Shown piece by piece: positions 47,901-59,900 of a DNA stretch of 64,000 nucleotides. The stretch comes from Ridgeia piscesae. Its lineage: Eukaryota; Annelida; Polychaeta; Sabellida; Siboglinidae. The first letter of the stretch is position 1. Every line of letters starts with the position of its first letter. The notes under the pieces were generated by a model, which searched no databases, had not been told where the DNA came from, and worked only from the letters and a program-made list of their open reading frames with translations. A program made the position numbers and the translations under genes. The stretch spans positions 358,501 through 422,500 of the forward strand of contig JAODUO010000191.1 in the NCBI GenBank assembly GCA_025642075.2. Direction: 5' to 3'.

Positions 47901-50900
47901 TCAGTAGGTGATCATACTCATAGTTTCCTGTTTGGGTGTGGTCGTGTTAGGCTTCGCTATAAATACTGTTTAAGATAAATAACTTATACCGGGTAGTCCT
48001 TGCATTGGACCTGTGTAGATAACATACATGCTCCAAAGCAGTGCAAACTGCAGACGTACAGACAGCAACATGGCAACTGAAGGTGTAGAACCAGGCAGTG
48101 CTATCTGGTACAGCTTTATGTAGAGATCTGTCATTTGGATGGGTAAAACTATTGTTGAACGGGTAGAAATATCATTGGATGGGAGATGGACAGGTAGAAA
48201 TAAAGAGCAAAAAAGGGTTATCCAAAATAATATATTTTGCAAGTATGCTTTTAAAACGGGTGCCACAAGTGTGTTTGTACTTGATTTTAGGGCCTAGTCA
48301 TACAGCTAGACTGGCTTGTGTGTACACTGTATGTGATTGTCAGTTAACATGCACTTGTCTACTAAAATATATGTGACTGGCAAAAATGTTATCCTGTATA
48401 AACCAGAGTAGGAATGTGTGCTATGTAGCGTACAATGCCTGCTTGAAATGTGAAATGTCTCTAGCTTAGCATTATAATCATGCACCATCATCTATGTGCC
48501 CTTGTTGACAGAAAGGTATTATATGGATTTTATTTATTGTGCATTGGTGTGAAGTAGGTCTATATATTGCAGGTCAATAAATTACACCATTGTTGCCTGG
48601 GTCTGCTGGATTATGTTGCTTAATTCATCATAATACACTGCTTTGTTTTGTTTTTAACTGCATAAATTTGATTTAGGAATTGTTATGATTTATTATAAGA
48701 AACTAACTCAGAAATATTTGGTAAATATATTTTTCAGTCAGAAAAATCTGTTCTTGGAAGAAACAGTTTTTTCTTTAAATTAATCAAATTAACTGAAATA
48801 CAGTTTATGACCTTGTCAGTTGTTAATTTACATGTTTTAGTTAATTCAGCAATTTAACAAAACATGTGGCCATACATAAATACTTGTATATACATGAATA
48901 TGGAATACCATAAATAGAGAAGGAATTTGCAGATAGCACTGACACAGAATTCAGCGCCATGCAGCAGAAAGATATAATCAGAGAAACTGTGTTCATTGTG
49001 GAGACAAGAGCTCAGTGTTTGAGTAGCTGCAGTGCTAGCCAGGTCACCAGTAACATGATTCATGCATTAGATGTAGACCCGGTTTGATGAGATGTAAAAC
49101 CTCTGGTGCACTTCATTTAATGTGGATATATGGCAAAATCAATGAAACTAACATTTTGCTATTTAAATCAGTCACAACCAGCCTTGGTTTTGATGAGGAA
49201 TGTAACCAGTTTGCCATGTAGATGTGAGTGTCCCAACTACTCGCTGTCAGTATTTGAGTGCATTATGTCATTTGTGTGCTGCTGGTCTGGTCCGATCGCA
49301 GTTGACCCCGTCCATGAGGTGTGCCAAATTTTGACATTCTTTGTGCATGAGTAAATGACTGCGTTTGTTTCTGACCTGTCCACTAAGTACACACACAATG
49401 GAAGTACACCATGAGCCAGCGGCACACGACACAGACTGAATGGAACAAATGGGTCTTATATGTTTAATGCCGCATGTGTCCTATTGGCCGTGTAAAAACA
49501 ACTGTTACTGGGAGAAAACTATCACTGTACAGGGTAGGGTGTATGTACAGCAAAAAATGAAGACCCTGAAGGGAATTGTTGTAGCGTGTAGAGTAGAACA
49601 AAATGAGTGAACTAAGTACAATCAGAGTGTTTATCAGGGCTTTATGCAGGATACAATTATTGCCAGTCACACCTGTTTTGGTGGACACATGGATGTTAAC
49701 TGTTAAGCCAGTTTACAAACTTTCAAATGTGCCTGATGACCTGAAATGGACTACAGACACACATGTGACACCATTTACACCCACTTCCAAGGCATAACTA
49801 ACAATATCTATGGTTTTGGAAGACCTTTCTTTTTTTTGCTCCTTCATTTTTTTACGCGTCTACCACCCGTCACCCGTCCCCCCATATTTCTACCCATCCA
49901 TATTCGTTTTTACCCGTCCAAATGACGGGTGGATGGGTCTCTACATAACGCTACGGTGCTTATTAATGTCTACTTCATCACTTGTAACGCAGGCTTGTAA
50001 CGTACTTTATCATACAGTTATGGTTAGTCACCGACTCACTGTTAGTCAACAAAGCTTTTAGTATTTAGTCAGAGGTAATCACCCAAAGCCTTTACTTTGT
50101 TTAAGTGAAATTAAAAAAAAATAGTACAAGATTTATTTACAGGAAGTCTTTAGACAATTTGTTTGTGAGACAATGTTAATTGTGTATAAGACTTGTTTTT
50201 GCTTGACAACATTCATTTAGTTGTCTCACTGTTTATTATTCATTGTCCTCCTGTCACCAATGATTATGTAATTTGGTGACATCACAACTACTTCCACTGA
50301 TGTCATTGTCATCGTCACAGCCAGTGTGAAGCGTCAGCACTGGATAATGCAGTGTTTGTTGTCTTGCTATAACAAAAATGTTTGATAAACCATTATCAGG
50401 AACTGCTGAACCAAATCAGAATGTAAACAGATAGTATCGCCTTATGTGTTTGGTGACGTTTAAATATTTATATTATTGTCAAGTTGTGTAAATGCATGGG
50501 GGGAAGTGATATATTGACCACTTTATTGGATAATAAACGTATGCTGCGTCAACAACTCTACAGACTATTTGTACTTGAAAAACACCTATTGAATGCACTG
50601 TGCAGGGCTTTATGCAGGATAACATTATTGCCAGTTGCACATGTTTTGGTGGACACATGAATGTTAACTGTTAAGCCAGTTTAAAAAAAAATTTAATGTG
50701 TCTGATGACCTGAAATGGACTACAAACACACATGTGACACCATTTTCACTCACTTTCAAGGCATAACTAACAATATCTATGGTTTTGGAAGACCTTTTTT
50801 TTGCTCCTTCAGTTTTTACCCGTCCACCACCCGTTCACCCATATTTTTACCCGTCTAAATGACAAGTGGACTGGTGTCTACATAAAGCTATGGGACTGTG

Positions 50901-53900
50901 ACTATAGTTGTCTCGCATAATGAATCATGCCTAATCTAAGCACTACTCATGTTGTGAGGCATTCTTGTTTTAAAACACTTTGGCTATAATATCCCATTAA
51001 TTAAAAAAAATTGCAAGTAAGCCCTATTCGAAACAAATGACATCACGTAAATAAATTAGGTTTAGGGCCTTTGTCCTGCGAACATATTTTTTCTGGAGGG
51101 CAATACTGGTTCATTGAGTGAGAACTGAGGAACAAGGAACTGGAGATGTAATCACCCTGTGTAATCACCCTGCCCTGACACAGTCAATAACTGTTTATTA
51201 CTTTGACCCTGTTGTGGTAATGGCCCACTGATGGAGAGTGTTGGTGACAAAGGCAGGAGGTAGAGTCAGTGTTGGCAATCCTCTGTGTACTGGGTCAGGC
51301 CTGTGTCAGTGGGGTCAGTGGGGTGGTAGAATAGGGGTGATAAAGTGGGGGTGGTAGAGTGGGGGTGGTGGGTCTTTAGAACAAGTGTTGCCCAACTCTG
51401 TGTGACAGAGGGGGGAGACAAAAGACAAAGGATGTTTGTCAAGTTGTGTGAGCACTGAGCAGACAGAGGTGGTGGGGTATGGTTGAAGCAATCAGTCTTG
51501 TTTTGTCATACTGGCAGACAAGGATCTAGATAATGTACCATTTTAGCGAAGACAAAAGTAAGAGACACACAAATTTCTGTCTGTGTACAGACAATTGGCC
51601 TCTGTCTTTACACCATAGATATAAATAGAACACACCAGTAGAACTATAGGGAAAGATGATCTAACTCTGTGCTCAACACTGACATGTTGAGTGTACGTGA
51701 CTTTCATGTGAGATGTTGGCAGGCTCTGCATCACTATAATATTTATTTACTATATATATTTATTTATTTATTACTGTTGGAATAAGCATCTTTTTTTGGA
51801 AATGAAGTGTGAAGCAGTTTAAAAGTAGATGAGTTTCTTGCATAATATGGTACTGAATTACATAAATAACTGATATAACTATTTTTACTAAGGGACACCA
51901 GACCTGTTTGGTCAGTTTCTTCAGTTGTCCATCTCAGAATGGTGATGGATCACCAGGCCTGTCGATCATGTGACTAGGTAAAATGTTATTTCCACCTTTT
52001 GTAGGCTCAGAATGAGTGAAATTCCAGGATTGTTGTCCAACAGTTATTATCAGCATAAGAGGAGGGTTTCACCCTTATCACAAACCTTATCCACAGTAGT
52101 TAAATGCTCTTATCTCATGTGAATCAGTTTAGGTTTGGAAATTGCTCTCGGAAATCCTGTATCACCCACCAAGTGAGGGATGACTGCACAGGTGAAATGT
52201 CATTCAAATTCAGGACTGTATCCATTAACGGTCACTCTGTGGTGCTGTCTAGTAGAATGAAGGCTGCTTGTCCAGTAGACTGGGCAAACTGACCGGCCCT
52301 GATGTCTGTCTCAGGGACTATCTCAAAACATTGATCAATGTGACAATTTACGCAAAAACTGTGAATACAGAAACAGTGTTATGTTCATTTTTAATGATAA
52401 ACAAATTCTGTTTAGATGTCCTTTGTTCTACATGCAGTTGATCTTACAGGAGGAAGGAGTTGATAGCACTAGCGTAGGTTAGTTTATGATTTATAAGACA
52501 TTTGAGTGTGTCACAGGCATGTGTGCAGTGACCGGTATGTAGTGAGTGACCAGTATGTAGTGACCGCCTGACCAGTATGTACTGAAAGTGATTATAGCTG
52601 GATACAGCCTGAAGCAGGACATGTCAATATGTGGTCACCGTCAGTATGTGGCCACAGGTGACTTCATTCATACAAATGTCCTGTAGACAGTGTCGTTGGT
52701 GAGGGGGTGTTTGAGGTTAAATGACGTCCTGTTAGTTTGTGCAATGTCAGTCTATGAGGTTAAAAGACATGAGTTTGTGCAGTGTCAGTCTGTGAGGGTA
52801 AAAAACATCAGTTTGTGCAGTGTCAGTCTGTGAGGTTAAAACACCAGTTTGTCCAGTGTCAGTCTGTGAGGTTAAAAACCATTAGTTTGTACAGTGTCAG
52901 TCTGTGAGGTTAAAAGACATGAGTTTGTGCAGTGTCAGTCTGTGAGGTTAAAAGACATGAGTTTGTGCAGTGTCAGTCTGTGAGGTTAAAAGACATGAGT
53001 TTGTGCAGTGTCAGTCTGTGAGGGTAAAAGACATGAGTTTGTGCAGTGTCAGTCTGTGAGGGTAAAAGACATCAGTTTGTGCAGTGTCAGTCTGTGAGGG
53101 TAAAAGACACCAGTTTGTCCAGTGTCAGTCTGTGAGGGTAAAAGACATCAGTTTGTGCAGTGTCAGTATGTGAGGGTAAAAGACATCAGTTTGTGCAGTG
53201 TCAGTCTGTGAGGGTAAAAGACATCAGTTTGTGCAGTGTCAGTCTGTGAGGGTAAAAGACACCAGTTTGTCCAGTGTCAGTCTGTGAGGGTAAAAGACAT
53301 CAGTTTGTGCAGTGTCAGTCTGTGAGGTTAAAACACCAGTTTGTCCAGTGTCAGTCTGTGAGGTTAAAAGACATCAGTTTGTCCAGTGTCAGTCTGTGAG
53401 GGTAAAAGACACCAGTTTGTGCAGTGTCAGTCTGTGACGGTAAAAGACACCAGTTTGTGCAGTGTCAGTCTGTGACGGTAAAAGACATTAGTTTGTGCAG
53501 TGTCAGTCTGTGAGGTTAAAAGACATGAGTTTGTCCAGTGTCAGTCTGTGAGGTTAAAATACATCAGTTTGTACAGTGTCAGTCTGTGAAGTTAAGACAT
53601 CAGTTTGTGCAGTGTCAGTCTGTGAGGGTAAAAGACACCAGTTTGTGCAGTGTCAGTCTGTGAGATTAAAAGACATCAGTTTGTGCAGTGTCAGTCTGTG
53701 ACGGTAAAAGACATCAGTTTGTACAGTGTCAGTCTGTGATGGTAAAAGACATCAGTTTGTACAGTGTCAGTCTGTGACTGTAAAAGACATTAGTTTGTAC
53801 AGTGTCAGTGTCGCAATGAGTCTGGCAGACTCAACCAAAAGCTGCCAGACATAACAAACATCTGGAATGGAAAATAAATTGACCTGGAAAATGTAAAATT

Positions 53901-56900
53901 ATCTTAAACTACCAGTTTGATTAATCTATTTACAAGTGTCTAGTTCATCCAATGATAAGTGTTTGTCCAATGATAAATGACAGAATGTGGGATAACATCA
54001 ATGTTTTGATATTATCACACATTCTGTCATTTATCACACATTGACCTCCATTTCAACCGCATTGACCACACCAAACCGTGTCAATGTGGTTGTCATTGTT
54101 TTGTCAAGTGTCACAAGTCCAAGACTGCAATAACTCAGAACGCTGTCCTCCATGTCAATAAAGCCAGGTAAGGTCACTAGAAGGTGTGACCAGTAACTGA
54201 CCACACACTGGACATCACATCAAGTCAGCAAAGATTTATTTGTTTTGTTCTCATGTCCAGTGTCTCTAGTTCGTGGTCAAGTTTGGACAATAGACATAAT
54301 TTAACCTGATTTCAGGGTATTTCAGGTCACTGCAGACAATGGGTAGAGCCATGCATGTTATATAATTGTGTTCTGTGTGTTTGATAATAATTTGTCCAAT
54401 TGAGTACATTCAAATCAGAGTGTTACTACATTAGAACACAAAGTAATTCGGGGTGTGGTCAGTTGCCTCAAAAAAATGTTATGGGCCTAACATGGAGGGT
54501 TACGTAGAGTTAGAGAAGACTCAGAAGAGGTACTTATGACTTCATTTAGCAAGTGTTCACTTTTTTAATTGACTACAGTGTACTGGGCAACCGTCCACTG
54601 GGCAACTGCTGTACACTGATGCCCTGATGGGTACAGGTGTTGTGTGTCGTTCAGTTGTTTATAATGTAATACATTCAGCTGTACACAGTACAATCCATGC
54701 CTGCTTGCATACATGACAACATAGCTGCATGTTATCCAACCACAACTAAGTGGTGTAATGATCTAATGGGTAGCTTTGTTTTTCACTACTGGGAACACAT
54801 TCCATATTCATTGCGTATAAACCACACACAACAAGGCATTCAAGTGTGCCGTGTGCAAACTTTAAGCTCAGCTATATTACACACAGCGGCAGGACCTAAT
54901 GACAGGAAATGTTGGAACTACAGCTGCATATTGAGGCACATTTTACCATTAAAGCTCAGCAGAGCAATTCAGTTAACATCAAAATTAATTACGTTGTAGC
55001 TACTTCTGAGATTCTACTTACGGACAAAGAGATAATCTATTATTTAAAATGGAAAATAATTATTAACAAGCAGCAAATGTCTGTTGATCACTCAGTCTCT
55101 AGTTCTGTTGTTCTTTAGTTTCACTCTAGTTTCACTCTAGTTTCACTCTAGTTTCACTCTAGTTTCACTCTAGTTTCACTCTAGTTTCACTCTAGTTTCA
55201 CTCTAGTTTCACTCTAGTTTCACTCTAGTTTCACTCTAGTTTCACTCTAGTGTCTGTTCATCAGTCTAGCTTCAACAAGGCTTCCAATATTTGTTCGTCA
55301 TTATAGGCTACCACAGCCTTCATTTATGCAATTGATGGACACAGGAGGCACTACAGGGGACAATTGTTACATCAGATGTAAACATATTTCAATCCAAACT
55401 GAAATAGTTAATGCTCCCCCTGCCCCAAAAGTCTGCCATCAGGCCTGGTGTTGATGGGACCGTGTTGGTTCTAAACCAAGTCTGTGTTTGCACAACTGTT
55501 CACTCTTCATGCAAGTGCGTCCATTGTTCATGTCAGTTTATGCTGCAGCAATGTTTTGAATTAGCATCCAGATATCATGAGCACCTCGAGTGTGCTTAGT
55601 CACTGCTTACGCAGTCGAGTGCTGCAGGTAGACGGCCGTTTGGCAGATGATCACGGCGTGACCGACTCGTGACAGAATCCTACGGAACGGATCTAATAAT
55701 AGACAGCTGTGGAACACTTCACTGTGCCTTCTGGCAAACGGACGTCGATAATGCTGAATTAAACATTTGCAACTTTAGATTATGTAATCAGACATTTGTT
55801 ATTGGCTATTTACAACAGTGGAGTCTCGTTGTACATTCACACCATCACCTTGCTAAATTCGTAAACATTTTATACCAGAAGATCTAGAAATGGCAAGCTG
55901 AGGCAGCATGCATTACACGTGTTACACATTGTCATGTAACTAACCTCATCGGTTCATGTCAACCTTACCCCATCGGTTCATGTCAACCTTACCCCTCGGT
56001 TCATGTCAACCTTTCGCCATCGGTTCATGTCAACCTTTCCCCATCGGTTCATGTCAACCTTAACCCCATCGGTTCATGTCAATCTTAACCCATCGGTTCA
56101 TGTCAACCTTACCCATCGGTTCATGTCAACCTTACCCCATCGGTTCATGTCAACCTTACCCCATCGGTTCATGTCAACCTTACCCCATCGGTTCATGTCA
56201 ACCTTTCCCCATCGGTTCATGTCAACCTTTCCCCATCGGTTCATGTCAATCTTAACCCATCGGTTCATGTCAACCTTTCCCCTCGGTTCATGTCAACCTT
56301 ACCCCATCGGTTCATGTCAACCTTACCCCTTGGTTCATGTCAACCTTACCCCATCGGTTCATGTCAACCTTACCCCTTGGTTCATGTCAACCTTACCCCA
56401 TCGTTCATGTCAACCTTACCCCTTGGTTCATGTCAACCTTACTCCATCAGTTCATGTCAACCTTACCCCATCGGTTCATGTCAACCTTACCCCTTTGGTT
56501 CATGTCAACCTTACTCCATTGGTTCATGTCAACCTTACCCCATTGGTTCATGTCAACCTTACCCCCTGGTTCATGTCAACCTTACCCATCGGTTCATGTC
56601 AACCTTTCCCCATTGGTTCATGTCAATCTTAACCCATCGGTTCATGTCAACCTTTCCTCCTCGGTTCATGTCAACCTTACCCCATCGGTTCATGTCAACC
56701 TTACCCCTTGGTTCATGTCAACCTTACCCCATCGGTTCATGTCAACCTTACCCCTTGGTTCATGTCAACCTTACCCTTAGTTCATGTCAACCTTACCCCT
56801 TGGTTCATGTCAACCTTACCCCTTGGTTCATGTCAACCTTACTCCATCAGTTCATGTGAACCTTACCCCATCAGTTCATTCCAATTTTATCCCCTTGTTT

Positions 56901-59900
56901 TCATGTACATGTATATTATCATTGTTTTAATTTACTTCTTTGCATTTTACTTATTTATCTATGTATTTAATTGTCATTCTTTCTAACTTGTGACCTTTGT
57001 ATACGAAACTACATATATCATCACATATTATACTGTTGTAAATTATGTGTGAATGCCTTGGCCGTCAAAAATAGTGGAAAACTAAGTAAAGGTCTATGTC
57101 ACAAGTGAAAATTAAATTATCAGTCAATCAATCAATCAAACTTACTCCATTTTAAAAGTTTATCCCAATTTAGCCTGGGTTCACCCTCTATTTGAAGATT
57201 TTCTATGACAGTATTTACTATTTGGTATTTACTGGGGTGGGGTAAACGTGGCAACCCTGACCTCACCCCTGCAGTGCAGAACCAATCATGCTTCATCTCA
57301 GCCCTGTCTCATTCATTGTCTCTGTGGGGCAGGGCATCTTGTGTTCTTGTTGTACCTGACCCCCTCCTGTTGACGGTTGACTCTGATCTTCTAATCTTGT
57401 CTGTTTCTGACAGTGTGTTATTAAAATTGGCGTCAACTTAACCTGAAAAAAATTGTCATCTCAACAACAAACTGCAGCTTTTGACTAATTGACAAGTTTT
57501 ATGTAGATTTTGATATCTCAGTATGTTGCTGGTCTATGTGAAGGTGTATGCCAGTAAGATAAGAGCAACTGTGTATTGGGATTGAAACCCAAAAGAATTA
57601 GAATTGCGTAGATGAAATGAATACAGTTTGGTGATAACACAATGCACAATGTGTATAGTACTGTATACAGAGTCACAGATACATAATCTGTTGTTTGGTA
57701 TCTATCATCCTTTCATGTTAATACAAAGTATATCCAAAAAACAGGATCTATACCTGTTCATACTGATCAATATGATTGTTTACAGTTTAGAGTACAGATT
57801 GACATTTCATCAGTGTTAACATGACTGTTAGCAATGGTGAGCTAGATAGTTAAACCATTGTTTTATAGAAAATACAAAAAAGTTACCTTAAACTATCAAT
57901 TTATACCAAAGTTAATCTTCCTTATCCTGAGTGCGCCCCAAACTCTCTAAGCAAGGTAAATTGTCTGGGAGAGTTAAGGAATTTTGTCACGAGTACACAG
58001 TGTTCAGGGCTATAGACCCACTACATCGTGTAGATACTGGATACAGTGCTGATATACCGGTTTGTAAGTGTTGCCCTAAAATACCTGATATGTCAGCACA
58101 GCCCAAACCTAATCTTTTCAGCCTGAGTGAAGCCTCCCTGTTACTGAAAGGGACACCACTGAGCTGGTGACATCAGTTGACACATTAGACATACATGACT
58201 GACTTATTGGGTCACGCAACACTTGACATATGTCTTCTGTGTAGTGAGTGCATCTACAGGTCATGCTGGTTAGGGTGGGTTTCTGAGTAGGGTGGGGTGG
58301 GGTGCTCAGTTTAGGGTGGGGTGCTGGGTAGGGTGGGGTGCTGGGTAGGGGGGGGGAGCAACTCTCCCACTGGTTGTGCTAAATAGAGAAGGGTAGGGCA
58401 GCTCCCAAGTAGACCCTGGGGAAGTTACAGACACAACTGGCAATATATTCTCCACAAATCAGTATTCTAGTGTAGAATTTTTTTTTACCATGACAATAGT
58501 ACTGGTGATAAATACATATTTGGCTATGTATGTATATGCTTGACGGGTGTAAGTGACTTGCACAGGTGAACCATGTCTTAATGTATAGGTGAGAAAGAAT
58601 TAATTGAGTAAAGGTGAAAGTTGATGTCTTTGCCAGATCATAATATTATTTATATCTACATGTCATATGCTTGGCTTTATGTTGATGTTCATATCTGTAC
58701 TTTGTCTTATGTTTAATTACAATATTTTTTGTATTGTATTTATTCCAAGTCCAGCATGACTAGACGACCCAGTAACAGAATCGCTATCAATACATGTAAA
58801 TAATAAAACAACATGTAATAATAAAAACAGTAAGGACAACACACACACATAAATACTACACAATATGTATATCTCTTATGTGCCAGGCATCATCCGTTAT
58901 CAATATGAATGTTGTTAAATTGTAGAGTTAAAGGTTTCCATCATATGTTGGTTCACATAAATATAATATATTGAAAATAATATTATAAAAACAATAATAA
59001 TTACACAAAAACCACACAATATAAAGTATCTTCCTCCTGGTTCCCTTGTACAGGGATGAGGTCTAGCTCTTGTACTGTTCTTCCTCCTGGTTCCCTTGTA
59101 CAGGGGTGAAGTCTAGCTCTTGTACTGTTCTTCCTCCTGGTTCCCTTGTACAGGGATGAGGTCTAGCTCTTGTACTGTTCTTCCTCCTGGTTCCCTTGTA
59201 CAGGGTGAGGTCTAGCTCTTGTACTGTTCTTCCTCCTGGTTCCCTTGTACAGGGGTGAGGTCTAGCTCTTGTACTGTTCTTCCTCCTGGTTCCCTTGTAC
59301 AGGGATGAGGTCTAGCTCTTGTACTGTTCTTCCTCCTGGTTCCCTTGTACAGGGGTGAGGTCTAGCTCTTGTACTGTTCTTCCTCCTAGTTCCCTTGTAC
59401 AGGGGTGAGGTCTAGCTCTTGTACTGTTCTCCCTCCTAGTTCCCTTGTACAGGGGTGAGGTCTAGCTCTTGTACTGTTCTTCCTCCTAGTTCCCTTGTAC
59501 AGGGGTGAGGTCTAGCTCTTGTACTGTTCTCCCTCCTAGTTCCCTTGTACAGGGGTGAGGTCTAGCTCTTGTACTGTTCTCCCTCCTAGTTCCCTTGTAC
59601 AGGGGTGAGGTCTAGCTCTTGTACTGTTCTCCCTCCTAGTTCCCTTGTACAGGGGTGAGGTCTAGCTCTTGTACTGTTCTCCCTCCTGTTCCCTTGTACA
59701 GGGTGAGGTCTAGCTCTTGTACTGTTCTTCCTCCTAGTTCCCTTGTACAGGGTGAGGTCTAGCTCTTGTACTGTTCTCCTCCTAGTTCCCTTGTACAGGG
59801 GTGAGGTCTAGCTCTTGTACTGTTCTCCTCCTGTTCCCTTGTACAGGGATGAGGTCTAGCTCTTGTACTGTTCTTCCTCCTGTTCCCTTGTACAGGGGTG

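Noticed and set aside
52700..53812. CRISPR-like regularly spaced repeats
   Set aside because: The units abut without unique spacers and the genes around are spliced animal genes, so this and the other arrays are minisatellites.
56003..56859. Plus-strand MSTLPHRF-type repeat proteins
   Set aside because: 24-bp intronic minisatellite with frequent frame-breaking indels and three overlapping frames of equal quality.
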